Under the pieces are notes generated by a model. It did not search any database. It saw nothing but the letters and a program-made list of their open reading frames with translations, and had not been told where the DNA came from. Position numbers and translations under genes: made by a program. A stretch of DNA of 64,000 nucleotides. Source: Tubulanus polymorphus. Lineage: Eukaryota > Nemertea > Palaeonemertea > Tubulaniformes > Tubulanidae. The stretch lies in the NCBI RefSeq assembly GCF_964204645.1, contig NC_134025.1:3725001-3789000 (forward strand), written 5' to 3'. This document shows, in pieces, positions 44,101 to 54,011 of this stretch (position 1 is the first letter of the stretch; every line of letters begins with the position of its first letter).

Positions 44101-47100
44101 TACGCACGCTTTTACGATCGAAATATCGACCACTGAAAATTTCTGTAATCAAATTCCGAATTTCAATCATTATTAGATATACACTTAATCGATTTTAAGA
44201 TTAGAAGAGATAAGACCTATTCGAGTTATATTACCCTAGAAAATTTCGCGGTCAACCACTCAAATGTCGTTTAAAGATCTTTGAATAACTGTCAAATTCT
44301 AACGCGTTATCTATAGGCCTTTAACTACTGGTATTTCAATGAAGCACTTTGATTAAGTAATCCTCGACTACCATGAAAATGTTTCCTGTTCAGTAACTCA
44401 GGCGCCATCTACTGTACAAACCGCAAACAAATCTTTCAACCCCCTACATTGACGTAATACTTATAGATGGATCGCAATTAATATCGCAAATATTTTAGAT
44501 GAAAAAGTTCCATTCCTCAAAAACGAATCAATGATTTTTGTTTGCAAACATTTTGCCGAATTATGCTTTAAGTAGCGAGGTCACTGAGTGATACTTGTCA
44601 AATAAAGTTGACACCGTTATGTGAATGATTACCCCCACAGTTAACGCTAGCTAACAATGTTTGAATAAATATACAATTGAATTAAGATCAAAGCGTTCAG
44701 TTGAAATCGTAATAAATACGATAAAGACCGATCAGATTTTAATCTGTCAGCACCACCCATAATAGTTACGCAGTAGTTGCAATTTGACACTAGGGGTTAC
44801 GAATGGAATTTGCGCATTGTAAATAAGTATGCGCTGAAGAAATGGTATAAGTACATATAAGATAATGCATCGAATTATCAAAGCGTGAATATTATTTTAA
44901 ATTGTATTTTCACCGCATCAAAATAGGAATATATTTTCACCAACACACGCTTCTTCATAATTCACCGAGCTAATGTTTAAATGAAAACATTTTATTTTAT
45001 TTATCACGAAAAATGATTTCATTCGAATGAACATAACGTTATAAAATGAATGATGTCTGTGTTTCTTGCCACCACCGCACTTTTCTCCACAACAGGTTTT
45101 AAAAGGGCCGCCCCTTTCCTTTTTACATCCACCCCTCTGAAAATCAGCCACCCCTTATAAAATATCTGCTGCGCCTACCAGAAATAGAAGATTACACAAA
45201 AAACTAAGCTTAAGTTTCTGTATTTTGGGGGGATTGAAAGCCTTGCTACTTCAGCTGCCACACAATGTGAATATGCAGCCTCTTAAAAATTCCAGCGCAT
45301 GGAGAACACTGCATTGATCGTCGGGAGAATGAAAACTTACCGGGAGTAAGAGTAGAGATTCAAGGGAATGTCGGGCTGCACCACGCCTCATCTTACAAAA
45401 CTCTACAAATTCTTTGTCCGTGTTACGTTTCTTTCGTAATAACCTGAATCAGCGAAAAATATCATTTATCATCAAATACTTCATATTCATTTCTCGATTC
45501 GAGATTTACCGTAGTTTGTTCGTAAGCCATAAGGTGGCACCACTATCCAATACTTACTCTTTTACTTCTCTATACGACGCGTAATAGTCATCGTACTGGT
45601 TCCAAAAATGCTTTGAAAATAAATTACCTGCAGCAGAAAAAAATACGAATAAATCGTACTCTCGGACACAATGTGTTCATTCGAGCGAAAAGGAACCTGT
45701 CAACGATTGACTGAGGGAAGATTGAAATAGTATATATAACTCAATACAATGAATATCATTTTGCGCTGATTCACAATAATCAACATTCCTACTTGTTATT
45801 ATACATTACATATCATCGAAAAAGACTTGTGGGCTTTAGATTTTGCGAATACGTTCAGGGGTCGACGAAGTCATAATAAATATATCATCTGATAAATTAT
45901 CATTTGAAACCACATATACAATAGCTGATCCTGAAAATATGGTCTATGATAACGACAAAATAGTCAAGTCCAGTCATGCATATTGGTATCCACGCAAAAA
46001 ATATAACGCGCCGTAAAAACAGGTGCATGAATAATATTCAATACTATTCAATGTAGACGTTATCATAATAAAATATATCATGTATAATCCAATTAATACA
46101 ATATGAATCCTAACAATTGCTAAAGGTTTAAAATGGTATTATCACTTCCGCTATCACCTAAGGGTATGATAGAGACCATCTGAAATTTAAACCACTGGCA
46201 AACATTTTGCACAAATTGACCAATATGAAATTCCAAACATAACGAGATTTGTAAATATTATTACATATCTCGTTTTAAATGAAACAAACAGAACTTATGT
46301 TTAAAACTAATATTTGTATATCACTCGCTTTCATACATTTACATTAGGAAATCAAATATAGACAAAATAAAGTGTTTGTTTTCTTCGAGTATTGACTATA
46401 GAATTCCAGCGCGAATGATAAAATACATTACCTAATATGAAATATGGATCCCAATTATCAATCGCATCTTCCAACTGAAATCAAATCAAAAATGAGGTTC
46501 GTTAGCGAAAATTCTGAGGTACTGAAAATATGGATTTCTTTTTCTGTAAAACTTTATAGACTAGCATTAAGATACAAAAAGTTCAAAATACTCGGGGAAA
46601 ATTGATTGCGCAAAAAATAAGGATTCCCACGTAATGAGAATGGTAGCCGAAATACTTTTTTATCGTCACGTCTAGTCGGATAATATTGATTGAAATAGCA
46701 CATATGGTTTCCATACGTCGACATATACACAAATCCATGAAATAGGTAAATTGCAAATAAAAATACAACTGGTAATGGCAAGCTATGACAATACCAAGAG
46801 ATATGCATAATAGAGGTCTTTTATTTTGAAATGCGATTTTCTTCAGTCAGAAGGTTTATGGTTTATAGCTGACTGTTTTGTTAAGTGTTATAATGTCATT
46901 CTCGATGACATTAAAATTTCTAACGTAGTCGAGAACTAAATCAAGTATTGCAGCACCGCGATGTTGTTGACCTTACCCTAAGACAGATGAGTGTAGCCAG
47001 AGACAGAATCGGTCCTAAACCGGCAAACAACAATCGATGATCTTCACAACTCAATGACGTAAATTTCCTACAAATGAAACCGTATATGATATCACACACT

Positions 47101-50100
47101 TATTACATTCAAGCAGTTATGATTGAAGTTAAGTGAATAAGGATTGATCCAGGCCAGTATATTTTGTTGGTCGAGGTCGAGGAGGTTTTTCTGCTAGCTT
47201 GATAAATCTTAACATTCTATTCATTTCATCAATTTTTCGAAAAAGTCAAAAATCTTTTCGAATACAAAAAATACGTAAAATCTTACGGATAGATTTCAGC
47301 GATCGATAATATTTTCTTTTTTGATATGATATGATATGATTTATTTTCGAGTAAAATTTTTACAAAATTAATGAATCAGAAAATACATGAAAAATGTAAT
47401 GGTATTAAATGAAGGACTGCGTTGAAGCAACAATTAGCTTATACAAGAAAGCAGCCCTAGAGAAGAGAGGAAAAAATATACATAAGATGAATTTCAGATC
47501 GATCATTATATTAGGTGTCTGGTAGTTTAACTCTGTACAGGGGTATCTTTTCCGTGTCAAAAGAGTACGTTATATATTACTTGCAGAAGTGGTACTAGAC
47601 AATTGATAGTCACGGTTTTTTTTCTAGACACAAATACGTGAACTGGGGTATAATGTCACTGTACTTCATTTTTTCAAAGAATATTCAACACACTTTTTCA
47701 TCTAATGATATAATGTCATATCGGGCTTTTTACATAAATCAAGTTGGATCGTAAATCCTTGAGCTACATATAGTTCGAAAAAAGTAGATCGTTTTATATT
47801 TCATGAATGAAAACTCATTTTTAATGAGAGCTTAGATTTCTATTTTCAAATGTCGAAATACATTTCCATTTATTTTACCTAAATGCAATTCAATATCATC
47901 AAACCAATTTGTCTTTTGATTAAACATTAAGTACTCATTCTAAAGTTACCAAGAAATCACCATTCATTTCAAGATTACGAGCTCTTTTTGTCAACAAAAA
48001 ATCGTCACTTGACACGGCAGGGAGAAGTACTAGAAGCCAGGTGAGCTCACGTATTTTCTAACATATGTTTATTCTCCTATAATTGTCTAATGGTTCACAA
48101 GAGTAATGTGCACCAGATAAACCATTCTATCAAGCATTATTATACATTTTTGAAAATCTACGCCAGTCCCCCATTTACTACAAAAATCCATACTGCGGAG
48201 TTTAATTGACACGAAATCATCGAAATAGTGGCATTGAAACAAAACACGTAGCATGATAGTTTAACAAGCCAAAGCGATCATCCACAGCAGTGCTAGTTAG
48301 CGTATGTTTAATTCAATGAAATAGTCTGTCAACCGGCACATGGTACAAGGTTAATCGTTGATTAAAACATAGAGAGTAAAATTTTGCTAAGTACACAGAA
48401 ACCATTATGTGCGGGCAACATGTTGGAATAAATTACGAGTAGGCTACTGGATTACTGGATTACTCGAAATATCGTAAAATGTTCACCTGCTAACCTCGTT
48501 TCATTCGACATTGAAAAATTTCAATTCAGTAAATCGATAACAGGCCTGATAGATCGAGCGTCAGTGATCTCTGATAAAATGCTTCACGTATTTAATTACC
48601 TGAAAGGCTCGGCGTAAACATCCGATATGTTTCTGATGTGTTCGACGTAACTTCGTTCAGATTTATGAAATAAAACTATGACTTTTAATCGAGGATCGTC
48701 TTCTGAAAATACACGCATTACACACTGTTACAAATTCATTTTTAATGAGACAGACTTTTTTCAAATTTTTTACTGTTCGTTGAAACCCCCTAAACCCCCC
48801 TGATGCTACAGTACTAGAAAATATCAAACGTACCAACGTTAATTCCTGGATCCCAGTTATCCTCAGTGAGATCATCGATAACTAGTTTTTCTCCAATAAT
48901 CAACGTAGCATCAGCATCGACGTTGAGTATTTGATTCTGAGACATACACCTCACATTATACAGCGTTAAGCCATATTCTACTATTATATCCTGGACCAGA
49001 TCCTTAATGGTCATACCTGAATAACCAGTCACCTACAAATACAATCGATTACATGTTGCATAATAAGGGGAAAATTTCATTTTTCAGATTAGATTATTTC
49101 GAATTGGATATTCTTTAAAAAGTAGATTTAAAAGCAAGCTGCTTTCAGCAACAAAATTATTATCCAGCTCAATGAGAGTTAGTAAAGAAGAAACTTGTTA
49201 AAAATTGTACATATCATATTTTAGAACTCGAAATGAACATTTCTTAGTGTCTGAAAGGTGCTTGATTCAAACAACTGATCCATAAATCGAAAATATTTCC
49301 GATTCATTCACTCAATTGACCCTTCATTGATGTACCAGGTACCACTTTTTCTCGTCAAATATTGTATCGAACTAGTCTATTATGAGATATTTGAATGGAA
49401 TGTCATCTCAAGAGGATTTACCTATAAATCAAACAAGTAATGGAAAGGTTTTAATTTAAGGTCTTTTGTCTCGTCGCGGGACATTTTTTGTATTTATAAA
49501 TCTGGCATTTCGGTAAGGACATATTATGCGGAAATAGTCACTGTCAGCGGTAAAATGAAGGAAATTGCTCAATGAAAGGAACAAGAAAAGGGAACTCAAC
49601 ACAACCTTTTACAAGCTGTTATTAAACAGCTATCTTTCATTAAACGTGACCAGAAAAAAATCGATAGCTACCTACACACTGGAACCCACGACACAGTCAG
49701 TAACAACCATGAATGAAAAATGATTTTTCACATGACCAAAAATATGCGGAAAACAGAATTCAGGAAATTAGAATTCAATCACAGAACTAACAAGGCTTCC
49801 AGTGGGTTTTATCACGTCAACTATTTTCATGTTTTTACTAGCATCAGGGAATTCAGATTATATTCTACTGGTACCTATAATGTATATCAGAATGTACATC
49901 AGTGTTATCCCAACAGCGACACTGAAGTGAAGTGGGTTTTAATGATTACTAAATAGGCTAACCATCAATCATATTTCAAAAACAATTCAAGTTTTATGTC
50001 AAGACATTAAAAAAGCCAAAATAGGCCTATTGATTACATACGTATTAAGAGTACAAGCAATAAGTTTCTCATTTTAAGTTATCTCCAAGATTTTCTGAAT

Positions 50101-50580
50101 TAGATATTAAGTCAATGCAATCAGGTAGGTAGCCTAAGACAGTGGTAGATACTAGGCTAAGTGTATCTAAAAATATACAGTTCAAAAAGCCTGATTAATT
50201 TACAGTGCCAATAGGACCATCAATTACTTTTGGTTGGTAATATGGAATATAAATATGTTGGGTGAAAAAGTATCAAAATCGCAGAAGACATTTGAGGTAT
50301 AGACAGAGAGAGATCCTACCTTTCTTTTCTTTCCATCAGGTAAAATCATTTCCACATCAAATCTTTCCCGTCTAATGCCAAGCTTTGATTCGAGACTCTG
50401 TAATCCTTCCACATCGTCTAATCCGTCGGAAACTGACTTTGATCTTTTAGTCCGGAAAAGAGGAAGAGGGGATTTGGATGCGAGATGATCCATAGCTTTC
50501 CCCGGAATCCCCAATAACATCGCTGAAGAACGGCGTCCCCGGCGCGGATTGGGAAGCGGGGGCTTCCTCTGCAAAGCCAT
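23174..50580 (-). CDS. ARHGAP20: RBD-DH-PH-RA-RhoGAP protein, ARHGAP20-like, long isoform
   Basis: A Rho-family GTPase regulator of about 1622 residues in 19 exons: 50580-50320, 49032-48834, 48702-48600, 47067-46977, 46474-46432, 45627-45558, 45443-45341, 30391-30281, 30183-30070, 28909-28685, 27967-27696, 27427-27343, 27235-27158, 26914-26668, 26420-26242, 26149-25988, 25906-25797, 25703-25357, 25242-23174. Every junction keeps frame with GT-AG sites. The start is fixed by an in-frame TGA two codons upstream. Order: Ras-binding-like fold about 72-150 (LPDGKKRKV, GMTIKDL); RhoGEF DH about 160-345 (SERSYVEHI, LLLPVQRIPEYDKYLHDLL); PH about 425-535 (RYLFLFNDLLLVAK); RA about 540-655 (PLIGHENLFSIKM); RhoGAP about 700-890 with arginine finger R745 in GILRVSAN and a conserved-type Asn at about 854 (YNLGVCISQSLLWPP); then a disordered tail rich in Ser, Pro and Arg ending ESYV, a class I PDZ ligand. 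The PH-RA-RhoGAP part matches vertebrate ARHGAP20. As far as I recall, vertebrate ARHGAP20 lacks the RBD and DH. GEF and GAP activity are family inference. Confidence 0.88.
31674..31808 (-). CDS. Alternative first exon (45 codons) or cassette exon of the RhoGAP gene
   Basis: From ATG at 31808 the frame runs 45 codons to CAG|GTATGA at 31674, again phase 0. Upstream the frame stays open for six more codons to a TAG that could also serve as a weak AG acceptor (exon start at about 31826). So the segment may be a first exon, or an internal exon that other first exons include without frame change. The peptide (start MGTLVAPCSQ, end GSNLTVQYQ) has no recognised domain. Confidence 0.45.
32893..32985 (-). 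CDS. Alternative first exon (31 codons) of the RhoGAP gene
   Basis: ATG at 32985 has an in-frame TGA two codons upstream. The 31 codons end at a consensus donor (CTC|GTAAGT) in phase 0. The peptide MALPMKKPLIRRHSYDISD continues to LPLKPL, then would join VQRIPEY. The RRHSYD segment is a basophilic-kinase-like site. The join LPLKPL-VQRIPEY resembles the usual DH sequence before VQRIPRY, but the rest of the DH domain would be absent. Predicted product about 1363 residues. Confidence 0.6.
35863..36068. mobile_element. Palindromic element with perfect 50-bp inverted repeats and a hammerhead-like core
   Basis: Bases 35863-35912 and 36019-36068 are exact inverted copies of 50 bp. Inside, 35913-35934 and 35939-35960 form a second hairpin (21 of 22 pairs, loop GGCG). 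The only unpaired part, 35961-36018, contains CTGACGA (35973-35979), a GGGAT/ATCCC stem (81-85 with 89-93), GAAA (35994-35997) and GTC (36006-36008), the order of a hammerhead ribozyme core. Hammerhead motifs are known in Penelope-like elements and retrozymes. Here an extra A after GAAA and a poor stem I suggest decay or a chance resemblance. No protein frame. Confidence 0.75.
36164..36289 (-). CDS. Alternative first exon (42 codons) of the RhoGAP gene
   Basis: ATG at 36289 follows an in-frame TAA directly upstream. The frame runs 42 codons to AAG|GTGCGT at 36164, ending in phase 0, so it fits the exon at 30391. The peptide is basic (PMERPKT at the start, HNRSNSDPALKLHKVVK at the end). Spliced to VQRIPEY it gives a short N-terminus on the PH-RA-RhoGAP module (about 1374 residues). 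It lies just downstream, in transcription order, of the palindromic element at 35863-36068 or rather precedes it. No homology recognised; support is frame, donor and phase. Confidence 0.55.
39094..40650 (-). CDS. Large alternative first exon (519 codons) of the RhoGAP gene
   Basis: One uninterrupted frame from ATG at 40650 (in-frame TAG three codons upstream) to a donor GAG|GTATGT at 39094, splice phase 0. It therefore joins the exon at 30391 (VQRIPEY) in frame. The 519 residues look disordered: Ser, Arg and Pro rich, with repeated SPR/SPRR and RRRK clusters, and no recognised domain. The last part (DKYSWFVISPADLDVGADFE) is more ordered. It is richer in CpG than the introns around it. It sits in the intron that splits the DH domain, so an isoform starting here would have only the last DH helices plus PH-RA-RhoGAP (about 1850 residues). 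It could instead be the start of a separate gene, but no other acceptor exon before 30391 was found. Confidence 0.7.
41296..41342. repeat. AT dinucleotide microsatellite
   Basis: A run of TA/AT dinucleotides, interrupted by GC at 41304-41305 and by CAG near 41330, within the long intron of the RhoGAP gene. Confidence 0.9.
47310..47470 (-). mobile_element. Possible LINE/SINE 3' end fragment
   Basis: On the minus strand the segment ends in AATAAATCATATCATATCATATCA, that is an AATAAA followed by a short tandem (ATATC)n tail, as seen at 3' ends of CR1-type retroelements. It sits in the intron between exons 47067-46977 and 48702-48600 of the RhoGAP gene. No coding sequence for a reverse transcriptase is attached. 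Low certainty. Confidence 0.3.
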
Positions 50581-51364
50581 CTTTCACATTTTGTACGTTC
50601 ACAACATTTATCGTATAAACCCGTGGATTTTGGTGCGACTTCCAACCATTTTGAAGCTCCCGGGTGCTTCTTATCCGCAATATTATTTCTGTGTCGATAA
50701 AATGTCAATAATGGATTGTAGCTGACGTCATTTTGATAGAACGGAATCCCCGAGATCGGGGTAGCTCCGAGAATATTCAAGTCAGAGTATCGATTTTTCA
50801 CGGCCGTGCACCCAATATCCAAACTAGGGAATACTCCATGAATCCTTTCGGAACTTGTTCCGTGTAATTAATTGTCAAAGCAGATTTTAAGTAGAATCTG
50901 GGATTTATAGATGCAGGGAGTTTCTAATTTTCCGGTTACAATAGTTTTAATCTTTTTTTCTAGAATTTGCTGTGTATTTTCCCAGAACCCGTCATGGAAT
51001 CCTTGACTTTCGTTGCCCGCGTCGAAATATTATACAGAGATCATTTTAAGGACAATGACACAAGCACCGTTAGTAGTTGCTAATTAAACCGACTAATTAC
51101 CAATGGCACTATATGTTTGACGTTAATCCGTAGTCATGGCTACTTTCAATTGTTCACAGTACGGAATCAATAGCGTTGGGGATTCCGCAGTTCGAAATAT
51201 TAATTATATATGTATATACACGCATACATAACCAGCTTGTATATAACAACACCACGTACAGCTGCTACGCTTGCGTTAATCTGAATTTCAAATACATATG
51301 TCGAAGCTATGACATATATGACCACCTACAAAACGATTAGATAAATGACGAGGAAAAAGCGAAA
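50581..51364. promoter_or_regulatory. Divergent intergenic region, candidate bidirectional promoter
   Basis: The 784 bases separate the start codons of the minus-strand RhoGAP long form and the plus-strand Shisa-like gene. The side near the RhoGAP start is less AT-rich. No TATA box or defined motif is claimed; the region must hold both promoters unless one gene has an upstream untranslated exon elsewhere. Confidence 0.4.
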
Positions 51365-52494
51365 ATGGTGACTTGGGAAAGATGTGTCAACGCTTTCGTT
51401 TTGTTACTTGTCTACCTTCTTTCAGATTTCGTAGCGGCGGGTAAGTTTATATTGTTAATTAAGTCCATAGCATGTAATGTTTCGATTTAATTATGTAAGC
51501 ATAAACGTTTACCTGTACGGCTAAATTAAATTTCCATTTGATATATAATATAACTTTAATAGGTCGTAAATTATCGACGGACTTTGTATTCCTTTGTATT
51601 GTTTTAAAAAAGCTAATGGCTGGATGATATTTCAGGATTGTCACTGCGATATTGTTACTCGTACTGTGATTCGGCTGGTTACTATAAGTCCGCGATTACA
51701 TGCAACTCCGCGCTTTCGTTCTGCTGCTGGAATTCCTTAAAAAGATCAAAATACTGTTGCAGCGACCTCACTTACATGATACATATTTCCAAAAATGTGA
51801 AGGGTGTCAAATCGTCATCGTGTCGTAGGTCAAGTAAAGCCTTGTGAGTATTAAATCAATTCTTAGTTAAGGAAAGAATAAAAATTCATTTGACAACATT
51901 TTACTGGACGAAAGACAAACTCGATAACTATGAAATCTAACAAATGAATTAATTGATTTCAGCGTTCCGTCGTGGACATGGATATCAGGAGGAGTGTTTT
52001 TATTGTTTTTCCTCGTCATGATGGTTATACTTCGTCGATACAGAGCACGGCGATTAATGCAACAACGTGTTCGAGGTACGCCCGTTTTAACACCCCAAAA
52101 ATCCGCGATATATTTTCAAAAACTTTGCTTATTGATATTCTATCTATTTGTAGAAATGGCCACAACTCAGGCGACGGTGCCTGATGCTAGTCAGCCAAAC
52201 AGCTACCCAGCTCAGATAAATCCATCCTTTACATCCTCATCAACAGCAGTGCATACTACTACTACTACTACCAGTATTGGAACTGTGGCACCATTTACCA
52301 CATCGACACAACAACCAGTTTTATATCCTCAACAGCCGTCTTATCCTTCACAGTTTCCGCAAAGTGACAATCCGCCTAACTATGATACAACCCCCGGTGA
52401 AATACCCAGTCTTCCCGCTTATACTGTTATTGACACACCACCACCGAGTTACGATACCATCTTCCCGACTGGTGGCCCAGTTCAGCAGAAGTAG
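51365..52494 (+). CDS. Shisa-like single-pass membrane protein with PPxY motifs
   Basis: Four exons (51365-51440, 51636-51843, 51963-52075, 52154-52494) give 245 residues, all in frame with GT-AG introns. The smallest intron is 78 bases. Order: signal peptide (about 1-25, FVLLLVYLLSDFVAAG); cysteine-rich ectodomain (about 27-90) with eight cysteines including two CC pairs (CYSYCDSAGYY, FCCWNS, KYCCSD); a transmembrane segment (about 105-122, GGVFLLFFLVMMVIL) followed by a basic stop-transfer stretch (RRYRARR); then a Thr, Ser, Pro and Gln rich cytoplasmic tail with two PPxY motifs (PPNY, PPSY) and LPAY. This arrangement is typical of Shisa and related WBP1/VOPP1-like adaptors, which bind WW-domain E3 ligases or regulate receptor trafficking. 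The exact subfamily is uncertain. Polyadenylation signals AATAAA lie at 52709 and 52738. Confidence 0.8.
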
Positions 52495-54011
52495 ACCTTC
52501 GAAGTAGTCCATGTACTTAAGATGATGGTCCAATATACATATATCCTACTGATGAATCCATGCATCATATATGTAAAACAAATCTTTTCTACAATCCCAC
52601 AGTATCCTGACCCCCCTCGAGAAATCAATGGATCCTTTTTATTGTCGAACGCATTTTATGACCGACGTATTGTGATTTTATTAATGTAAACTCATTGCTT
52701 AGAATTCAAATAAACATGACGTTTTATATTTGTACCTAATAAAAGTCGTTAACTTGTCAATCTTAACATGGATAGATTCGACGTTTTCTTTTTATGTTTG
52801 GCTCCAAAATTATAGAGGTTATGCACAATGCCACTTATGTCCGATACATGCATCATATAAAGGCAGTAAACTGTGGATAGTCGCTACGGCCAATGTTACG
52901 TCATTTGAATAATTCAGTACAGTAACGATTGTGAGTAGAGAATTCTTAGTATTTTTTGTCCAATAAGCGTGTTACATCTTTACTTCAATATTCAACTCCG
53001 AATTTCCGTGGATCTTATTTCGTCGCCCGAAAGACTCCGAAAACAAATTCAAACAAACTCAGTATAATTTAAGGCGATAAACAAGTATATATTATCAGAG
53101 ATACATTCATAAATAAAGTCTGCTCATGAACAAATTCTGTCCCCGTTTTCAATTACGACATCTTTTCGGAAGTCAAAGGATAAACAGCGTTCTTCAAACG
53201 CTTTCATAAGTGTTTAGATAAGAAGAAATTTTTCAACGTAATACGTAGAATCAAATAAACATGATTTCCGTTCTGAACAAGAACTACATGTGATTACATA
53301 ATAATATAAAGAATATGCAAAATACATGTATAACTTGAAAAACTGTTAATAATACATAAAATATTTCATATGAATAACATGCACTTCAAGCGAATGACGA
53401 GATATAACTCAAAATTCAAATGAACCCCAACACCAAAATATCCTATCAAAGATATACTTCTCATATCAATTCCATTTTCACATGGAATATTGTACAGAAT
53501 AGGAACCGGTTCAGACATAATTATTCATTTCATCAACACATTATATTGTAAATGTTTACCAATCGCGCACACGTTTTGTTGTTTCTAATCTGGGGTCAGT
53601 TTTATAGACTGGTATTAACTTTTTCCCGGGGGCTAACTCAATTCATTTTCAGTCAAGTTAAGCCCCGGGATAAAGATAGTACCAGTCCATAAAACCGGGC
53701 CCAGGATACAATGAAGCAAGAATACCACACAGAAAGGGGACAACTAATACGGAATATGGGTGTCTGTAATGTAATATATGCAGCAAATTGACTAGTGAGA
53801 AATTACAATGTACAATTTAAGAATCTGTGACAGCAATTTCAGGAACCATCACGCAAGAAACAATACAGCAATTTACAATCATCCTGCTATCAAAGTTAAG
53901 TAGATTTTTCCAGGAAATAGTTTAATTGGATTTGGAATGTTTCATCTGACTGGAATGAGCCTCAGCAAAAAAGTCAATCAACAACGGATGTAAGTTTACA
54001 TTATTAAATAT
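52495..54011. other. 3' UTR and convergent intergenic region
   Basis: It holds the 3' UTR of the Shisa-like gene (AATAAA at 52709-52714 and 52738-52743) and, from the other side, the 3' UTR of the minus-strand convertase gene. A palindromic element at 53590-53706 lies within. No further coding sequence seen. Confidence 0.6.
53590..53706. mobile_element. Imperfect palindrome, MITE-like
   Basis: The arm at about 53590-53636 (CTGGGGTCAGTTTTATAGAC at its start, CCCGGGGGCTAAC at its end) pairs with about 53654-53706 (GTTAAGCCCCGGGATAAAG to TAAAACCGGGCCCAGG) with a few mismatches and a loop of about 17 bases. The outer end GGGCCCGGTTTTAT is GC-rich against an AT-rich background. No protein frame, so a non-autonomous element is likely. 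Target-site duplication not determined. Confidence 0.65.

Larger units (their letters stand above)
30392..45340 (-). other. Long intron splitting the DH domain
   Basis: About 15 kb between the exon ending LLLLP (45341) and the exon starting VQRIPEY (30391). It holds the four ATG-led phase-0 exons listed separately, the palindrome at 35863-36068 and an AT microsatellite at 41296-41342. No plus-strand gene was recognised; plus-strand frames such as 38309-38695 have no domain or splice support. Confidence 0.75.

Noticed and set aside
44918-45151. 77-codon minus-strand Gly/Cys/Lys-rich frame
   Set aside because: Considered as another alternative first exon, but it has no phase-0 donor and appears to be low-complexity or repeat sequence.
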